From contig JAGAQY010000037.1 of the NCBI GenBank assembly GCA_017622495.1, positions 1 to 39,206 on the forward strand: 39,206 nt of DNA, written 5' to 3'. Shown in pieces: positions 24,122 through 33,275 of the stretch. The notes below the pieces were generated by a model. That model was not told the DNA's origin and searched no databases. It worked only from the letters and a program-made list of their open reading frames with translations. A program made the translations under genes and the position numbers. The stretch's first letter is position 1; every line of letters begins with the position of its first letter. Source of the stretch: Bacteroidaceae bacterium (GTDB taxonomy: Bacteria; Bacteroidota; Bacteroidia; Bacteroidales; Bacteroidaceae).

Positions 24122-24155
24122 CCAATAAGGGGCTCTTCGCAGAGGCCCTTATTGG
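24122..24155 (+). terminator. Hairpin after the glycosyltransferase gene
   Basis: CCAATAAGGG (24122-24131) pairs with CCCTTATTGG (24146-24155), and inside it CTCT pairs with AGAG around a TCGC loop. The stem is 14 bp with one mismatch. A clear T-run does not follow directly, so it may be a terminator or an mRNA 3'-end stabiliser. Confidence 0.6.
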
Positions 24156-24664
24156 ATTCAATAGGTATTAGTCTTTAAGGTAAAAAGATTGTTTTTAGGA
24201 TAACGATACAAAGGTCTAACATTTTTTTGGACTTACAAAACATTTTTTCATGTCCTACAACATGTTTTTTGGCTTTTTTGGCAATTTTCCTTTCAAAATG
24301 TAAGTTTCTGAGAAAAAATTAACATCTTCAAGGCTACAATGACTTTACAAATGCTATTGAAGACCCGATTGATGAATAGCCCAAAATTCAGAAGTAACAA
24401 TCTGTAAGCGCCCCTATCACAATGGACAAATAGCTATAAAAGCAATGTGGGCAAGATACCAACACTTCATCAATGCCGTTTTCGCTACAATTCCATACTG
24501 CAAAAAATGAATTTCATACCACAAGCATGTATGTTTGCATGAAGTGACACAAACGCAGAAAGCGCATTCTTGGAACAAACACACGATAACAGCTACACAA
24601 AGCATACACTACACAATCATTTATGCACTAAAACAGATAAAAGTGCAGAAAACACACATTAAAT
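24156..24664. other. Gene-free AT-rich region
   Basis: About 510 bp with no convincing gene. It has several T-runs (for example 24222-24228 and 24243-24248) and a CATG-flanked short inverted repeat near 24249. An antisense open frame of 62 codons exists here but has no credible composition. A small RNA cannot be excluded. Confidence 0.6.
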
Positions 24665-24695
24665 TTTGCACTTTGAGATAGTGTTTGTATCTTTG
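24665..24695 (+). promoter_or_regulatory. Upstream promoter P1 of the acyl-CoA ligase
   Basis: TTTG (24665-24668) and TATCTTTG (24688-24695) are 19 bp apart, a full consensus promoter about 150 bp from the start codon. A transcript from here has a leader of about 140 nt. Confidence 0.7.
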
Positions 24696-24786
24696 CAGCG
24701 CAAAACGTGAGCACAAAGTAACAAATTAGCATCAAAGCAACAATTTGGAAACGATGGCCACTGAATGAAGAAAATATCACATATTG

Positions 24787-24817
24787 TTGTAAAAGATAAA
24801 GAGAAACCTTAACTTTG
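24787..24817 (+). promoter_or_regulatory. Proximal promoter P2 of the acyl-CoA ligase
   Basis: TTGT at 24787-24790 and TAACTTTG at 24810-24817 are about 19 bp apart, with the start codon 26 bp downstream. The -33 match is partial. Confidence 0.6.
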
Positions 24818-24843
24818 TATATTGAAACCATATAAAAAGCATT

Positions 24844-26493
24844 ATGGCAAAAGACATTATCCTCCGCATCGAAGACAGTATCAAGAAGAACTGGGATCGC
24901 GATGCCCTGACCGACTACAAGGGTTGCACACTACAATATAAAGATGTAGCCCGTAGAATAGAGAAACTACACATCATGTTCCATGAAGTAGGTATTGAGC
25001 CGGGAGACAAGATTTCGCTCTGCGGCCGCAACAGTTCAAACTGGGGTGTAGCCTTCCTAGCTATCATGACTTACGGAGCAGTGCCCGTACCTATCTTGCA
25101 TGAGTTCAAGGCTGACAATGTGCACAACATTATCAACCATAGCGACTCCAAACTGGCCTTCATAGGCGAAAGCAACTGGGAAAACCTCAACGAAGATGAG
25201 ATACCCAATGTACTTGGCGTCATCCAGATGGAAGATTACGACCTCTTCATCAGTCGTAACGAGAAGTTGACTTATGCCCGTGAGCACCTAAACGAGTTGT
25301 TTGGAAAGAAGTACCCCAACCGTTTCGAGAAGAACATGATTGGGTATTACCATAACAACCAGCCCGACGACTTAGCTATCATCAACTACACCAGCGGATC
25401 AACCGGATTCTCTAAGGGCGTGATGATACCTTATCGTGCTGTGAGCAACAACATGGAATTTGCAGAGCATGCACTGAACCTGAAAGCAGGCATGACCATC
25501 GTAAGCATGCTACCTATGGCCCACATGTATGGTATGGCATTCGAGTTCCTCTATGAGCTTACCATCGGTATGCACATCAACTTCCTCACTCGAATACCTT
25601 CACCGAAGATCATCTTCCAGGCACTCAACGAAATCAAACCTTCAGTAATCGTTGCTGTACCGCTAATTATCGAAAAGATCATTAAAAAGAACGTACTGCC
25701 CAAACTGGAAAAACCCGGAACAAAACTCTTGCTCAAGGTACCCATAGTAAATGAAACGATCTTGGCCAAGGTGCGCGAAAAGATGATTAGTTCGTTTGGC
25801 GGAAACTTCTACGAAGTGATTGTAGGCGGAGCAGCCTTCAACCAAGAGGTAGAAAACCTGCTGCATCAGCTCAAGTTCCCCTACACCGTAGGCTACGGAG
25901 CTACCGAGTGCGCCCCCATCATCTGCTACGAAGATTGGAAAAAGTTTGTACCCGGATCATGCGGAAAGGCTGCATATGGCATGGAAGTACGTATCGACAG
26001 CAAAGACCCAGGAAACATTGCCGGCGAGATTCTCGTAAAGGGTCCCAACGTGATGCTTGGCTACTATAAGAACGAAGAGGCTACAGCCGAGACTATCGAT
26101 GCCGACGGCTGGTACCACACCGGCGACTTAGGTGTTATGGACAATGAGGGCAACGTATTTATTAAGGGACGCTCAAAGAACATGCTTCTCGGGTCCTCAG
26201 GACAAAATATATATCCCGAAGAGATTGAGGATCAGCTCAACAGTTTCCCATATGTAGCAGAGTCGCTCGTAGTAGACCGTCACGGCAAACTTGTGGCACT
26301 TATCCACCCCGACTATGACACCGCATTCAAGGAGGGCAAGTCAGAACAGGATGTAGCAACCCAAATGGAACTGAATCGCGCAGAGCTGAACAAGAACCTG
26401 CCAGCATACTGCCAGATTACAGGCGTACAGATCTATAGCGAGGAGTTTGAAAAGACACCCAAAAAGAGCATTAAGCGCTATCTGTACCAGTAA
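24844..26493 (+). CDS. Long-chain fatty acid CoA ligase (AMP-binding)
   Basis: This ANL-family adenylating enzyme activates a fatty acid to acyl-AMP and then acyl-CoA for lipid synthesis or turnover. In its 549 residues the P-loop-like motif YTSGSTGFSKG is at 182-192. YGATECAPI (about 355) is the adenine-binding A5 motif. GWYHTGDLG (about 422) carries the ribose-binding Asp. The C-terminal lysine is in TPKKSIKRYLYQ. All are intact. Substrate chain length is not predictable. It is a single gene with two candidate promoters and a strong terminator-like hairpin after it. I avoid the name fadD because several paralogues usually exist. Confidence 0.93.
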   Translation: MAKDIILRIEDSIKKNWDRDALTDYKGCTLQYKDVARRIEKLHIMFHEVGIEPGDKISLCGRNSSNWGVAFLAIMTYGAVPVPILHEFKADNVHNIINHSDSKLAFIGESNWENLNEDEIPNVLGVIQMEDYDLFISRNEKLTYAREHLNELFGKKYPNRFEKNMIGYYHNNQPDDLAIINYTSGSTGFSKGVMIPYRAVSNNMEFAEHALNLKAGMTIVSMLPMAHMYGMAFEFLYELTIGMHINFLTRIPSPKIIFQALNEIKPSVIVAVPLIIEKIIKKNVLPKLEKPGTKLLLKVPIVNETILAKVREKMISSFGGNFYEVIVGGAAFNQEVENLLHQLKFPYTVGYGATECAPIICYEDWKKFVPGSCGKAAYGMEVRIDSKDPGNIAGEILVKGPNVMLGYYKNEEATAETIDADGWYHTGDLGVMDNEGNVFIKGRSKNMLLGSSGQNIYPEEIEDQLNSFPYVAESLVVDRHGKLVALIHPDYDTAFKEGKSEQDVATQMELNRAELNKNLPAYCQITGVQIYSEEFEKTPKKSIKRYLYQ

Positions 26494-26517
26494 GCAGCAA
26501 CATATCATATAATACAA

Positions 26518-26554
26518 GCAACAATCCCACATCATGGCGATGTGGGATTGTTGC
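26518..26554 (+). terminator. Hairpin terminator after the acyl-CoA ligase
   Basis: GCAACAATCCCACATC (26518-26533) pairs perfectly over 16 bp with 26539-26554, loop ATGGC. A T-rich tract begins about 16 nt later (26570-26581), so termination may be less direct than in a classic hairpin, but the stem is very stable. Confidence 0.75.
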
Positions 26555-26597
26555 ATAAATAATTGCTATCTTTCTTTTTTTATAAATAAAAAGAGAA

Positions 26598-26605
26598 TAT
26601 CTTTG
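26598..26605 (+). promoter_or_regulatory. -7 element upstream of the DUF2264 gene
   Basis: TATCTTTG matches the -7 consensus; the -33 position reads TTTT, a weak match. The leader would be about 105 nt. Confidence 0.55.
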
Positions 26606-26714
26606 TAATTACAAACCATACAGAGTCATCCAAAGGCAACCACTATAAGGTTCTCCACAACAGAATGAGAAAATGCCATATAAACTCCAAAACACATTAT
26701 AAATTTACAATAAT

Positions 26715-28736
26715 ATGAAAAGAAACACACTAAAGAAACTATTTGCTGTATTGTTTGCAGCAGCGGTAATGCCGGCATTCGCACAGGTGGCCACACCTAC
26801 ACATGCCATAGAGCAGACATTTACCATCCCCACCCCCAACTACAAGGTGAGTCCATACACAGGTCTTGACCGACAGGGATGGATCGATGCTGCCGAGTAC
26901 CTTCTTGATGGTGCCTTTACCTACATCAGAAACATCGATGATCCGATGTACTTCCCAAAACAGTTTGACAAGACCTACCCCAACAACCCAGGACAGGTCC
27001 CCACGGCCAAACTCGAAGGATTCTGCCGCACACTGTTCTTGGCAGCACCACTCCTGAGAGAGAATCCCGATCTTACACTTAACGGCATAAAAGTGGCAGA
27101 CTACTATCGCCACCAACTGCTCAACCTCATCAACCCCAACAGCCCCAGCTACATCAAGCATCGCGCACCTAATGGAGGTCCAAGTCAGATACTGGTAGAA
27201 TTCGGTGCATTGGCGATATCGCTATCTACTGCCAAGAACGTGTTGTGGGACCCTCTAACCCAAGCACAGAAAGACGAGCTTGCCGCTACAATGCTTAGCT
27301 ACGGTAATGGACCAACTATCGGGAGCAATTGGATGTTCTTCAATGTATTTGTGATCAGCTTCTTCAAGGAGCAAGGCTACGAAGTCAACGATTGGCGCAT
27401 GGAGGATTGCCTAAAGAAACTGCTCGCACTATACCGTGGCGAAGGATGGTACAACGACGCTCCGGCATACGATTACTACAGCATGTGGGCTTTCCAGATG
27501 TATGGCCCCATCTGGGCACAGATGTACGGACATTTCTACCCCGAATATGCCGCACAGTTTATGAAGAACCAGGCAGACCTTATCGACAACTACCCCTATA
27601 TGTTCAATGCTGAGGGACGCATGAACATGTGGGGACGAAGCATACCATACCGTTTCGGTGCAGTAGTACCGCTTGCTCTGCTCGGTTATCAAGAAAATGC
27701 CGACATCAACTATGGTTGGATGCGTCGCATAGCATCGTCAACCCTGCTCCAGTTCTTACAAAATCCGGCATTGCTTGAAGACAATGTACCCACACTCGGA
27801 TTCTATGGTCCATTTGAACCTGCCGTTCAGATTTATAGTTGCCGTGGCAGTGTTTACTGGTGTGGCAAGGCCTTCCTCGCCTTGCTGTTACCCGCAGACA
27901 ACCCATTTTGGACAGCCAAGGAGAACAATGGTCCGTGGGACAAAGAATTCAAGAAGAACAACGTATACAACAAGTTCCAGCCTGCCACCAATCTGATGAT
28001 TACCGACTACCCCAACGTTGGCGGTTCGGAAATGCGCTCTTGGTGTCACGAGACAGTGGCTGCCGACTGGCAGAAGTTCCGCAGTTCGGAGAACTACAAT
28101 AAGTTGGCCTACCATACCGAGTTTCCCTGGATGGCCGACGGCAAGTACGGAGAAGTATCAATGAACTATGCCACCAAGAACGACCGCAACCAATGGGAGG
28201 TGCTTCGCCTTTACACCTTCAAAGGACTCGAGGATGGCATCTATCGTCGTGATGCTGTATTGGAAACCAATCGCGAGGTGAAGTACAACCTGGCCGACAT
28301 ACCCCTTCCCAATGGTGTACTCCGCATCGACAAGGTGTCTGTACCCAACCCCACCACCATACGCCTCGGACACTATACACTGCCCAAGGTAGAGGGCAAG
28401 GCATTCAGCATAGAGAAATCAAGAAAGGTATCTGATGCCACCATCATCGGAAACGGCGAATACAAACTTGCCACCGTGCCTCTCTACGGTTGGGACAACA
28501 CTACCGTACACTACCCTGTAGGGCTACACCCTGTAAGCAACCAATGTAGCCTCATCATGAGCGAAAAGGCTGTCACTGGCGAACATATTATGGTAACGTT
28601 GCACCTTTGGAAGAAAGGCAATAAGCCCTTCAGCAATAAGGAACTCAGCCCCGTCAAGAGCGTAAAGGTTGCAGATGACCTCAGTTATGTAGAGGTAACA
28701 CTAGCCGACAAAACTATCAAGAAGGTGATATTCTAA
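26715..28736 (+). CDS. Secreted DUF2264 family protein, likely glycoside hydrolase
   Basis: The 673-residue product has a signal peptide (MKRNTLKKLFAVLFAAAVMP, cleavage near AFAQ at 24). The N-terminal half is alpha-helical and toroid-like, with conserved segments such as DRQGWIDAAEYLLDGAF, EGFCRTLFLAAPLL, NWMFFNVF, GEGWYNDAPAYDYYSMWAFQ and GRSIPYRFG. The C-terminal third is beta-rich (from about residue 440: GSEMRSWCHETVAADWQ onward). This is DUF2264; members have been linked, from memory, to glycoside hydrolase family GH154 and beta-glucuronidase activity, so a uronic acid substrate is plausible but not proven. It is alone between two terminators and lacks SusC/D neighbours. Confidence 0.85.
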   Translation: MKRNTLKKLFAVLFAAAVMPAFAQVATPTHAIEQTFTIPTPNYKVSPYTGLDRQGWIDAAEYLLDGAFTYIRNIDDPMYFPKQFDKTYPNNPGQVPTAKLEGFCRTLFLAAPLLRENPDLTLNGIKVADYYRHQLLNLINPNSPSYIKHRAPNGGPSQILVEFGALAISLSTAKNVLWDPLTQAQKDELAATMLSYGNGPTIGSNWMFFNVFVISFFKEQGYEVNDWRMEDCLKKLLALYRGEGWYNDAPAYDYYSMWAFQMYGPIWAQMYGHFYPEYAAQFMKNQADLIDNYPYMFNAEGRMNMWGRSIPYRFGAVVPLALLGYQENADINYGWMRRIASSTLLQFLQNPALLEDNVPTLGFYGPFEPAVQIYSCRGSVYWCGKAFLALLLPADNPFWTAKENNGPWDKEFKKNNVYNKFQPATNLMITDYPNVGGSEMRSWCHETVAADWQKFRSSENYNKLAYHTEFPWMADGKYGEVSMNYATKNDRNQWEVLRLYTFKGLEDGIYRRDAVLETNREVKYNLADIPLPNGVLRIDKVSVPNPTTIRLGHYTLPKVEGKAFSIEKSRKVSDATIIGNGEYKLATVPLYGWDNTTVHYPVGLHPVSNQCSLIMSEKAVTGEHIMVTLHLWKKGNKPFSNKELSPVKSVKVADDLSYVEVTLADKTIKKVIF

Positions 28737-28760
28737 AATCCGCAACACAGACAACAACAA

Positions 28761-28788
28761 AGTCCTCCTGAGATTTCAGGAGGACTTT
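28761..28788 (+). terminator. Rho-independent terminator of the DUF2264 gene
   Basis: AGTCCTCCTGA (28761-28771) pairs perfectly with TCAGGAGGACT (28776-28786) around GATT; flanking AA/TT extend it. TTTTCTC follows. It begins 25 bp after the stop codon. Confidence 0.85.
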
Positions 28789-28888
28789 TCTCATCTTTCA
28801 CTTTAGCAACAGAAACATATTATAGTCCGCTACCATAAAGTTGCATATCCAATGAATTAATGCAATAATATTGGAGTTGCCAACATCC

Positions 28889-28926
28889 CTTAAAATCTCC
28901 TCCTAACCTAAGATGAGAATTTTAAG
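28889..28926. other. Imperfect inverted repeat between convergent genes
   Basis: CTTAAAATCTC (28889-28899) pairs with GAGAATTTTAAG (28915-28926) except for one bulged base. It lies between the two convergent terminators; no gene is in this 290-bp interval. Confidence 0.45.
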
Positions 28927-28982
28927 AATGTGGGACAGCATCTATATTATTACCCAATTTATAGCAATGTGAACCAACAAAA

Positions 28983-29006
28983 AAAGACGCCAAATCTGGC
29001 GCCTTT
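28983..29006 (-). terminator. Terminator of the TPR gene
   Basis: On the minus strand AAAGGCGCCA and TGGCGTCTTT pair (one G-U) around a 4-nt loop (plus 28983-29006), then a run of T. It starts 22 bp after the stop codon of the TPR gene. Confidence 0.8.
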
Positions 29007-29028
29007 TCTTTATGAATGAGAGAAAGGA

Positions 29029-30333
29029 TTAAAGTCCCATAATCTTTTCAATTTCCTCAAACTCCTTACCCATATTGAGCATGTAGTAGCAAGTATACAG
29101 ACCATTAGTCCATGCATTCTTTACTTCGGGATCTGTACCATCATCAATCTTACGGAGCTTTTCATAAACCGGAAGAGCCAGTTTGTAGAAAGCATTGATT
29201 TCTTCTTTCTTTGCCTTGTAAGCCTTGCTCTTAACATCAATATTACCCATAGCATCGCTTAAGTCCTGAGCCTTCTGACAGTAGCAGATACCCAAGTTAC
29301 GGTATGCACCGGTATAGTCAGGATCCTGTTCAATGCAAACTTTGTATTCCTCAATAGCCTTGTCAAGTTCCTTCATGTTCTGGTATACAAAACCCTTAAC
29401 GAAACGGAAGATAGGAAGAGGATTCTTAGCCAACATGTCATCAGCGAAGGCCATGAGCTCAGCAGTATTATCATTATTGTTATAATATGAAATCAGGTTG
29501 GAGTAGAAATACTCTACAGAAGGATACTTTTCTACGCCCAATTTCAAAGCATTGATCCAGTTGAGGGTATCGCCCAAGTTAAGGTACGACATAGCCTTAT
29601 ACTCAATAGCTTTCTGTGCTACATCATCCTTCTTCATGGCTATATCCACATATTTAAGAGCCTTGTTATAGTCCTCCAACTTGAGACCGGCCAATGTTGC
29701 ATAGTAAGCAATCTCGGGAATCAAAGAGTCTGTCTCCATAAAGTTGAATGAGTCAAACAAAGGAGCATCAGATGTTTCGATAAACTTCGAGAAAAGGTCA
29801 AATGCCTTGTCATTCTTGTTGTCGTTAAAGTATGTCACACCACCGCTAACAAGATTAATACGTACGCGTGAGAGCAAGTCTGTAATCTCAGGACGATACT
29901 TTGCAACGACCTTACCTTTTGCATCAGGAATTTGCTCCAGTTCGTCACACTTGAGATAGTAATCGAACATTTTTGACAAACTGCCGAAGAACTTATCCTG
30001 ATTGTAAGCCTGCTGCAAGTACATCTTTTCATTCTCGGTGTTATAATACTTCTCCTGAATCTTACCGGCAGTATACCATGTATCAGGATTTGATGCTGTA
30101 TGCTTATTCTCTATTGCAGACTCAATGAGAGCATTGGCCTGATCGATGTTACCATCTACAGCATTGAGCTGACCTTGTGCCTCTCTTAGCACCTTGTTGG
30201 CAGCCTTGATTTCTGCCTTAAGAGCTTTAGCAGCCTCTTTAGCTGCCTTAGCTGCAGCCTTAGCATCGGCTTGTGCAAATGTGATGGATACTGACATCAC
30301 TGCTGCAGCCATAAATAATAATACTTTTTTCAT
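29029..30333 (-). CDS. Secreted tetratricopeptide-repeat protein
   Basis: The 434-residue protein has a signal peptide (MKKVLLFMAAAVMSVSITFA) followed by an Ala/Lys-rich helix (about 22-60: ADAKAAAKAAKEAAKALKAE) and then TPR-like helical pairs, such as YNKALKYVDIAMKKDDVAQK, AIEYKAMSYLNLGDTLNWI and a clear TPR ELDKAIEEYKVCIEQDPDYT. It is probably a periplasmic or outer-membrane-associated scaffold; no enzymatic motif is seen. It begins 45 bp after gyrA on the same strand with no promoter consensus between, so it is likely cotranscribed with gyrA, a pairing I associate with Bacteroidales, though function in this link is unknown. Confidence 0.88.
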   Translation of the reverse strand: MKKVLLFMAAAVMSVSITFAQADAKAAAKAAKEAAKALKAEIKAANKVLREAQGQLNAVDGNIDQANALIESAIENKHTASNPDTWYTAGKIQEKYYNTENEKMYLQQAYNQDKFFGSLSKMFDYYLKCDELEQIPDAKGKVVAKYRPEITDLLSRVRINLVSGGVTYFNDNKNDKAFDLFSKFIETSDAPLFDSFNFMETDSLIPEIAYYATLAGLKLEDYNKALKYVDIAMKKDDVAQKAIEYKAMSYLNLGDTLNWINALKLGVEKYPSVEYFYSNLISYYNNNDNTAELMAFADDMLAKNPLPIFRFVKGFVYQNMKELDKAIEEYKVCIEQDPDYTGAYRNLGICYCQKAQDLSDAMGNIDVKSKAYKAKKEEINAFYKLALPVYEKLRKIDDGTDPEVKNAWTNGLYTCYYMLNMGKEFEEIEKIMGL

Positions 30334-30378
30334 ACCTTTAATGATTTAGTGATTATTGATTATGTTTGTTAAACTATA

Positions 30379-32955
30379 TTATTCGTTAGTCGGTTCTTGA
30401 ATTGCCGCCTCTTCAGTGTTCTCAGGCTGATCCACTACAGGAGTTTCACCTTCTACTACCTCAGCATCTTGTACCTCAGGTTCCTCTGTCTCTGAAGTCA
30501 CCTTACATACCGAACTGATTTGGTCGTTGCGCTTACCGAGGTTGATGAGTCGTACACCCTGTGTAGCACGGCCTTGGATACGCACGTCGGCCACTTTCAG
30601 ACGGATTACCACGCCCGACTTGTTGATAATCATCAAGTCATTGTCGTCGGTCACAGTCTTGATAGCCACGAGCTTACCGGTCTTCTCGGTGATGTCGAGT
30701 GTCTTCACACCCTTACCACCACGGTTGGTTATGCGATACTCTTCCACATCGCTGCGCTTACCATAGCCTTGCTCCGATACCACCATGATGTTCTCGTACT
30801 CGGCATCGTTGATTACAATCATGCCTACTACCTCGTCTTGACCATCCTCATCGAGTGTCATACCGCGAACACCGGTTGCCGTACGGCCCATCTCACGCAC
30901 CACGCCTTCGTGGAAGCGGATGGCGCGACCATTCTTGTTGGCCAATACGATTTCGTTGTCACCGTTGGTCATTGCTACCTCAATCACGCGGTCGTCTTCA
31001 CGAATGGTGATGGCATTCACACCATTGGTACGAGGACGTGAGTAAGCCTCAAGGCAAGTCTTCTTCACCACGCCGTTCTTGGTACAGAACATCAGGTAGT
31101 GTGAGTTCACGAAGTCCTTGTCGGCAAGGTTCTTCACATGTACGAATGCGTTCACCTTATCGTCGGCATCAATGTTGAGCATGTTCTGGATGGCACGTCC
31201 CTTCGAGTTCTTGGTACCCTCGGGGATTTCATATACCTTGAGCCAATAGCAACGTCCCTTCTGCGTGAAGAAAATCATCGTATTGTGCATGGTGGCCATA
31301 TAGATGTACTCTACGAAGTCGGCCTCACGAGTGTCGCTTCCCTTTGAGCCTACACCGCCACGGTTCTGTGTGCGGAACTCGCTCAGCGGAGTACGCTTGA
31401 TATAGCCGAGGTGAGAGATGGTGATTACCATTTCGTCATCGGCATAGAAGTCTTCGGGGTTGAACTCCTCAGATGAGTATACAATCTCTGTCTTGCGGTC
31501 GTCGCCGTACTTGTCGGACACCTCGATGAGCTCGTCCTTCATCACCTGCTTGCAGAGGTCGTCGTTGACGAGAATTTCCTTCAAGTGAGCAATGAGCTTC
31601 ATGATTTCGTCATACTCGGCATGGAGCTGCTCTTGCTGCAGACCGGTGAGCTGACGCAGACGCATCTCTACGATAGCACGTGCCTGCACATCGGAGAGCG
31701 AGAATCGCTCCATCAATCCGGCAATAGCGTCGGCCGGTGTGTGGGCAGCCTTGATGATACGGATTACCTCATCTATATTGTCTGAAGCAATGATAAGTCC
31801 CTCCAAGATATGAGCACGCTCCTCGGCCTTGCGCAAGTCGTACTGTGTGCGGCGGATGACCACCTCGTGACGATGCTCCACGAAGTACTTGATACAGTCA
31901 CGCAGCGAGAGCACCTTGGGTCTCAGTTTATTGCCTTCGCCACAAGGGATGAGGGCTACGCTGTTGACACTGAAGGCGGTCTGCAGCTGAGTCATCTTGA
32001 ACAGTTTGTTGAGCACCACGCTGGCATTGGCATCGCGCTTCACATCAATCACGATGCGCATACCGTCCTTGTCCGACTCGTCGTTAACATTGCTGATACC
32101 GTCAATCTTCTTCTCGCTCACGAGGCCAGCGATATACTTGATAAGCTCGGCCTTGTTTACGCCATAAGGAATCTCGGTTACGATTATCTTGTCGTGGTTC
32201 GTGTCGGTCTCAATCTCGGTCTTGGCACGCATCACAACGCGTCCACGGCCCGTCTCATAGGCGTCGCGCACGCCACTCATACCATATATATAACCGCCGG
32301 TGGGGAAGTCAGGAGCCTTTACATACTCCATCAGGTCCTCCGTAGTAAGCTCGGGATTGTCGATATAAGCTACGCATGCATTGATTACCTCGCGAAGGTT
32401 ATGAGTAGGCATATTGGTAGCCATACCTACCGCAATACCTGTGGCACCATTCACGAGGAGGTTGGGGATACGTGTCGAGAGCACACAAGGCTCCTTGTCC
32501 TTACCATCATAGTTTTCCTGGAAGTCCACCGTATCCTTATATATATCCTGCATCATGTCCTCACCAATCTTGCGAAGGCGGGCCTCGGTATAACGCATAG
32601 CAGCGGGACTGTCACCGTCAACGGAACCAAAGTTACCCTGACCGTCTACAAGCGTGTAGCGCATAGCCCAGTCCTGAGCCATACGAACGAGTGAGCCATA
32701 GATAGACGAGTCGCCGTGCGGGTGATACTTACCCATCACGTCACCCACCGTACGGGCACTCTTACGGTAACCCTTGTCTGACGTATTACCCTGTTCCATC
32801 ATACTGTACAGGATTCTTCGGTGAACGGGCTTCAATCCATCACGCACATCAGGCAAGGCACGCTCCACAATCACCGACATAGAGTAGTCGATATACGATT
32901 TGCGCATCTCCTGCTCTATATCAACCTTAATAATTCTGTCTTGATCTAAATTCAT
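30379..32955 (-). CDS. gyrA: DNA gyrase subunit A
   Basis: GyrA is the DNA breaking-rejoining subunit of gyrase, introducing negative supercoils with GyrB. The catalytic tyrosine is Y122 ([10 protein letters not shown]), with the same numbering as E. coli. The quinolone region reads [12 protein letters not shown], with Ser83 present and Gly at 87. The C-terminal beta-pinwheel contains a GyrA-box-like RITNRGGKG, plus [12 protein letters not shown]. The 858-residue protein ends in an acidic tail ([16 protein letters not shown] and so on), common in gyrases. It is divergent from clpC. The TPR gene follows in the same transcript. Confidence 0.97.
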   Translation of the reverse strand: MNLDQDRIIKVDIEQEMRKSYIDYSMSVIVERALPDVRDGLKPVHRRILYSMMEQGNTSDKGYRKSARTVGDVMGKYHPHGDSSIYGSLVRMAQDWAMRYTLVDGQGNFGSVDGDSPAAMRYTEARLRKIGEDMMQDIYKDTVDFQENYDGKDKEPCVLSTRIPNLLVNGATGIAVGMATNMPTHNLREVINACVAYIDNPELTTEDLMEYVKAPDFPTGGYIYGMSGVRDAYETGRGRVVMRAKTEIETDTNHDKIIVTEIPYGVNKAELIKYIAGLVSEKKIDGISNVNDESDKDGMRIVIDVKRDANASVVLNKLFKMTQLQTAFSVNSVALIPCGEGNKLRPKVLSLRDCIKYFVEHRHEVVIRRTQYDLRKAEERAHILEGLIIASDNIDEVIRIIKAAHTPADAIAGLMERFSLSDVQARAIVEMRLRQLTGLQQEQLHAEYDEIMKLIAHLKEILVNDDLCKQVMKDELIEVSDKYGDDRKTEIVYSSEEFNPEDFYADDEMVITISHLGYIKRTPLSEFRTQNRGGVGSKGSDTREADFVEYIYMATMHNTMIFFTQKGRCYWLKVYEIPEGTKNSKGRAIQNMLNIDADDKVNAFVHVKNLADKDFVNSHYLMFCTKNGVVKKTCLEAYSRPRTNGVNAITIREDDRVIEVAMTNGDNEIVLANKNGRAIRFHEGVVREMGRTATGVRGMTLDEDGQDEVVGMIVINDAEYENIMVVSEQGYGKRSDVEEYRITNRGGKGVKTLDITEKTGKLVAIKTVTDDNDLMIINKSGVVIRLKVADVRIQGRATQGVRLINLGKRNDQISSVCKVTSETEEPEVQDAEVVEGETPVVDQPENTEEAAIQEPTNE

Positions 32956-32988
32956 ATTTTAATAGTAATTCTGTCTAAATATAAAAAC

Positions 32989-33002
32989 GTGTAAAATTAC
33001 AC
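32989..33002. promoter_or_regulatory. Inverted repeat GTGTAA-AA-TTACAC upstream of gyrA
   Basis: The 6-bp arms flank a 2-bp centre, 33-47 bp upstream of the gyrA start, in or just upstream of the expected promoter. This is a candidate operator. Supercoiling or a dedicated regulator could act here; the sequence alone does not say. Confidence 0.4.
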
Positions 33003-33169
33003 ATTTTTGGCGACATGGCAAACGAATTAACGTTTTTTCTAACATGTTCGTCTGAAAACAAAACCCTTTCCACGCATTCCATACACAGCATTAACAAAAA
33101 GCCTACGATCGGCACCAATCTCCTACGAACATTTTTATACACCAAATTGTCATACAAATAAGTTATGGC

Positions 33170-33189
33170 ATGTTATTTGTGGATAACAT
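33170..33189. promoter_or_regulatory. ATGTTAT-N6-ATAACAT with embedded DnaA box
   Basis: The 7-bp arms (33170-33176 and 33183-33189) are perfect complements. TGTGGATAA at 33178-33186 is the reverse complement of TTATCCACA, a perfect match to the DnaA box. It lies about 37 bp upstream of the clpC -7 element, where a regulator would activate or repress. Confidence 0.5.
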
Positions 33190-33225
33190 AATATAAAAGA
33201 TATAGAAAAGAACCGACAAATACAT

Positions 33226-33233
33226 TATCTTTG
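33226..33233 (+). promoter_or_regulatory. clpC -7 element
   Basis: TATCTTTG followed by C matches the -7 consensus; no TTTG is at the -33 position, so activation or an alternative sigma factor may be needed. The leader would be about 35 nt. Confidence 0.6.
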
Positions 33234-33275
33234 CATTGTTAAAGCATAGACTGAACAGAAAAAAGAGAATAAGAT

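Larger units (their letters stand above)
32956..33275. other. Divergent gyrA-clpC intergenic region
   Basis: There is no gene in this 320-bp region. It holds an inverted repeat near gyrA (32989-33002), a 7-bp inverted repeat with an embedded DnaA box (33170-33189), and the clpC -7 element (33226-33233). On the minus strand TATATTTA near 32978-32985 is a possible, imperfect gyrA -7 element. Confidence 0.7.

Noticed and set aside
24417..24605. A 62-codon minus-strand gene in the 24-kb gap
   Set aside because: Cys-rich random-looking translation, no promoter element facing it and no partner genes.
19110..28736. A polysaccharide utilisation locus
   Set aside because: There are carbohydrate enzymes but no SusC/SusD pair, no hybrid two-component or ECF sigma/anti-sigma regulator in the window.
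31810..32694. Long plus-strand frame of 294 codons inside gyrA
   Set aside because: Antisense shadow of a conserved essential gene, with His/Leu/Val-rich composition typical of reverse-frame translation.
30379..32955. GyrA Gly87 as a quinolone-resistance substitution
   Set aside because: E. coli has Asp87, but Ser83 is intact and Gly at this position is probably lineage-normal in Bacteroidales; no sensitive reference is available to compare.
33170..33189. A chromosomal replication origin near gyrA/clpC or dnaB
   Set aside because: Only one to two DnaA-like boxes per site, no box cluster and no unwinding element; dnaA or other usual origin neighbours are absent.
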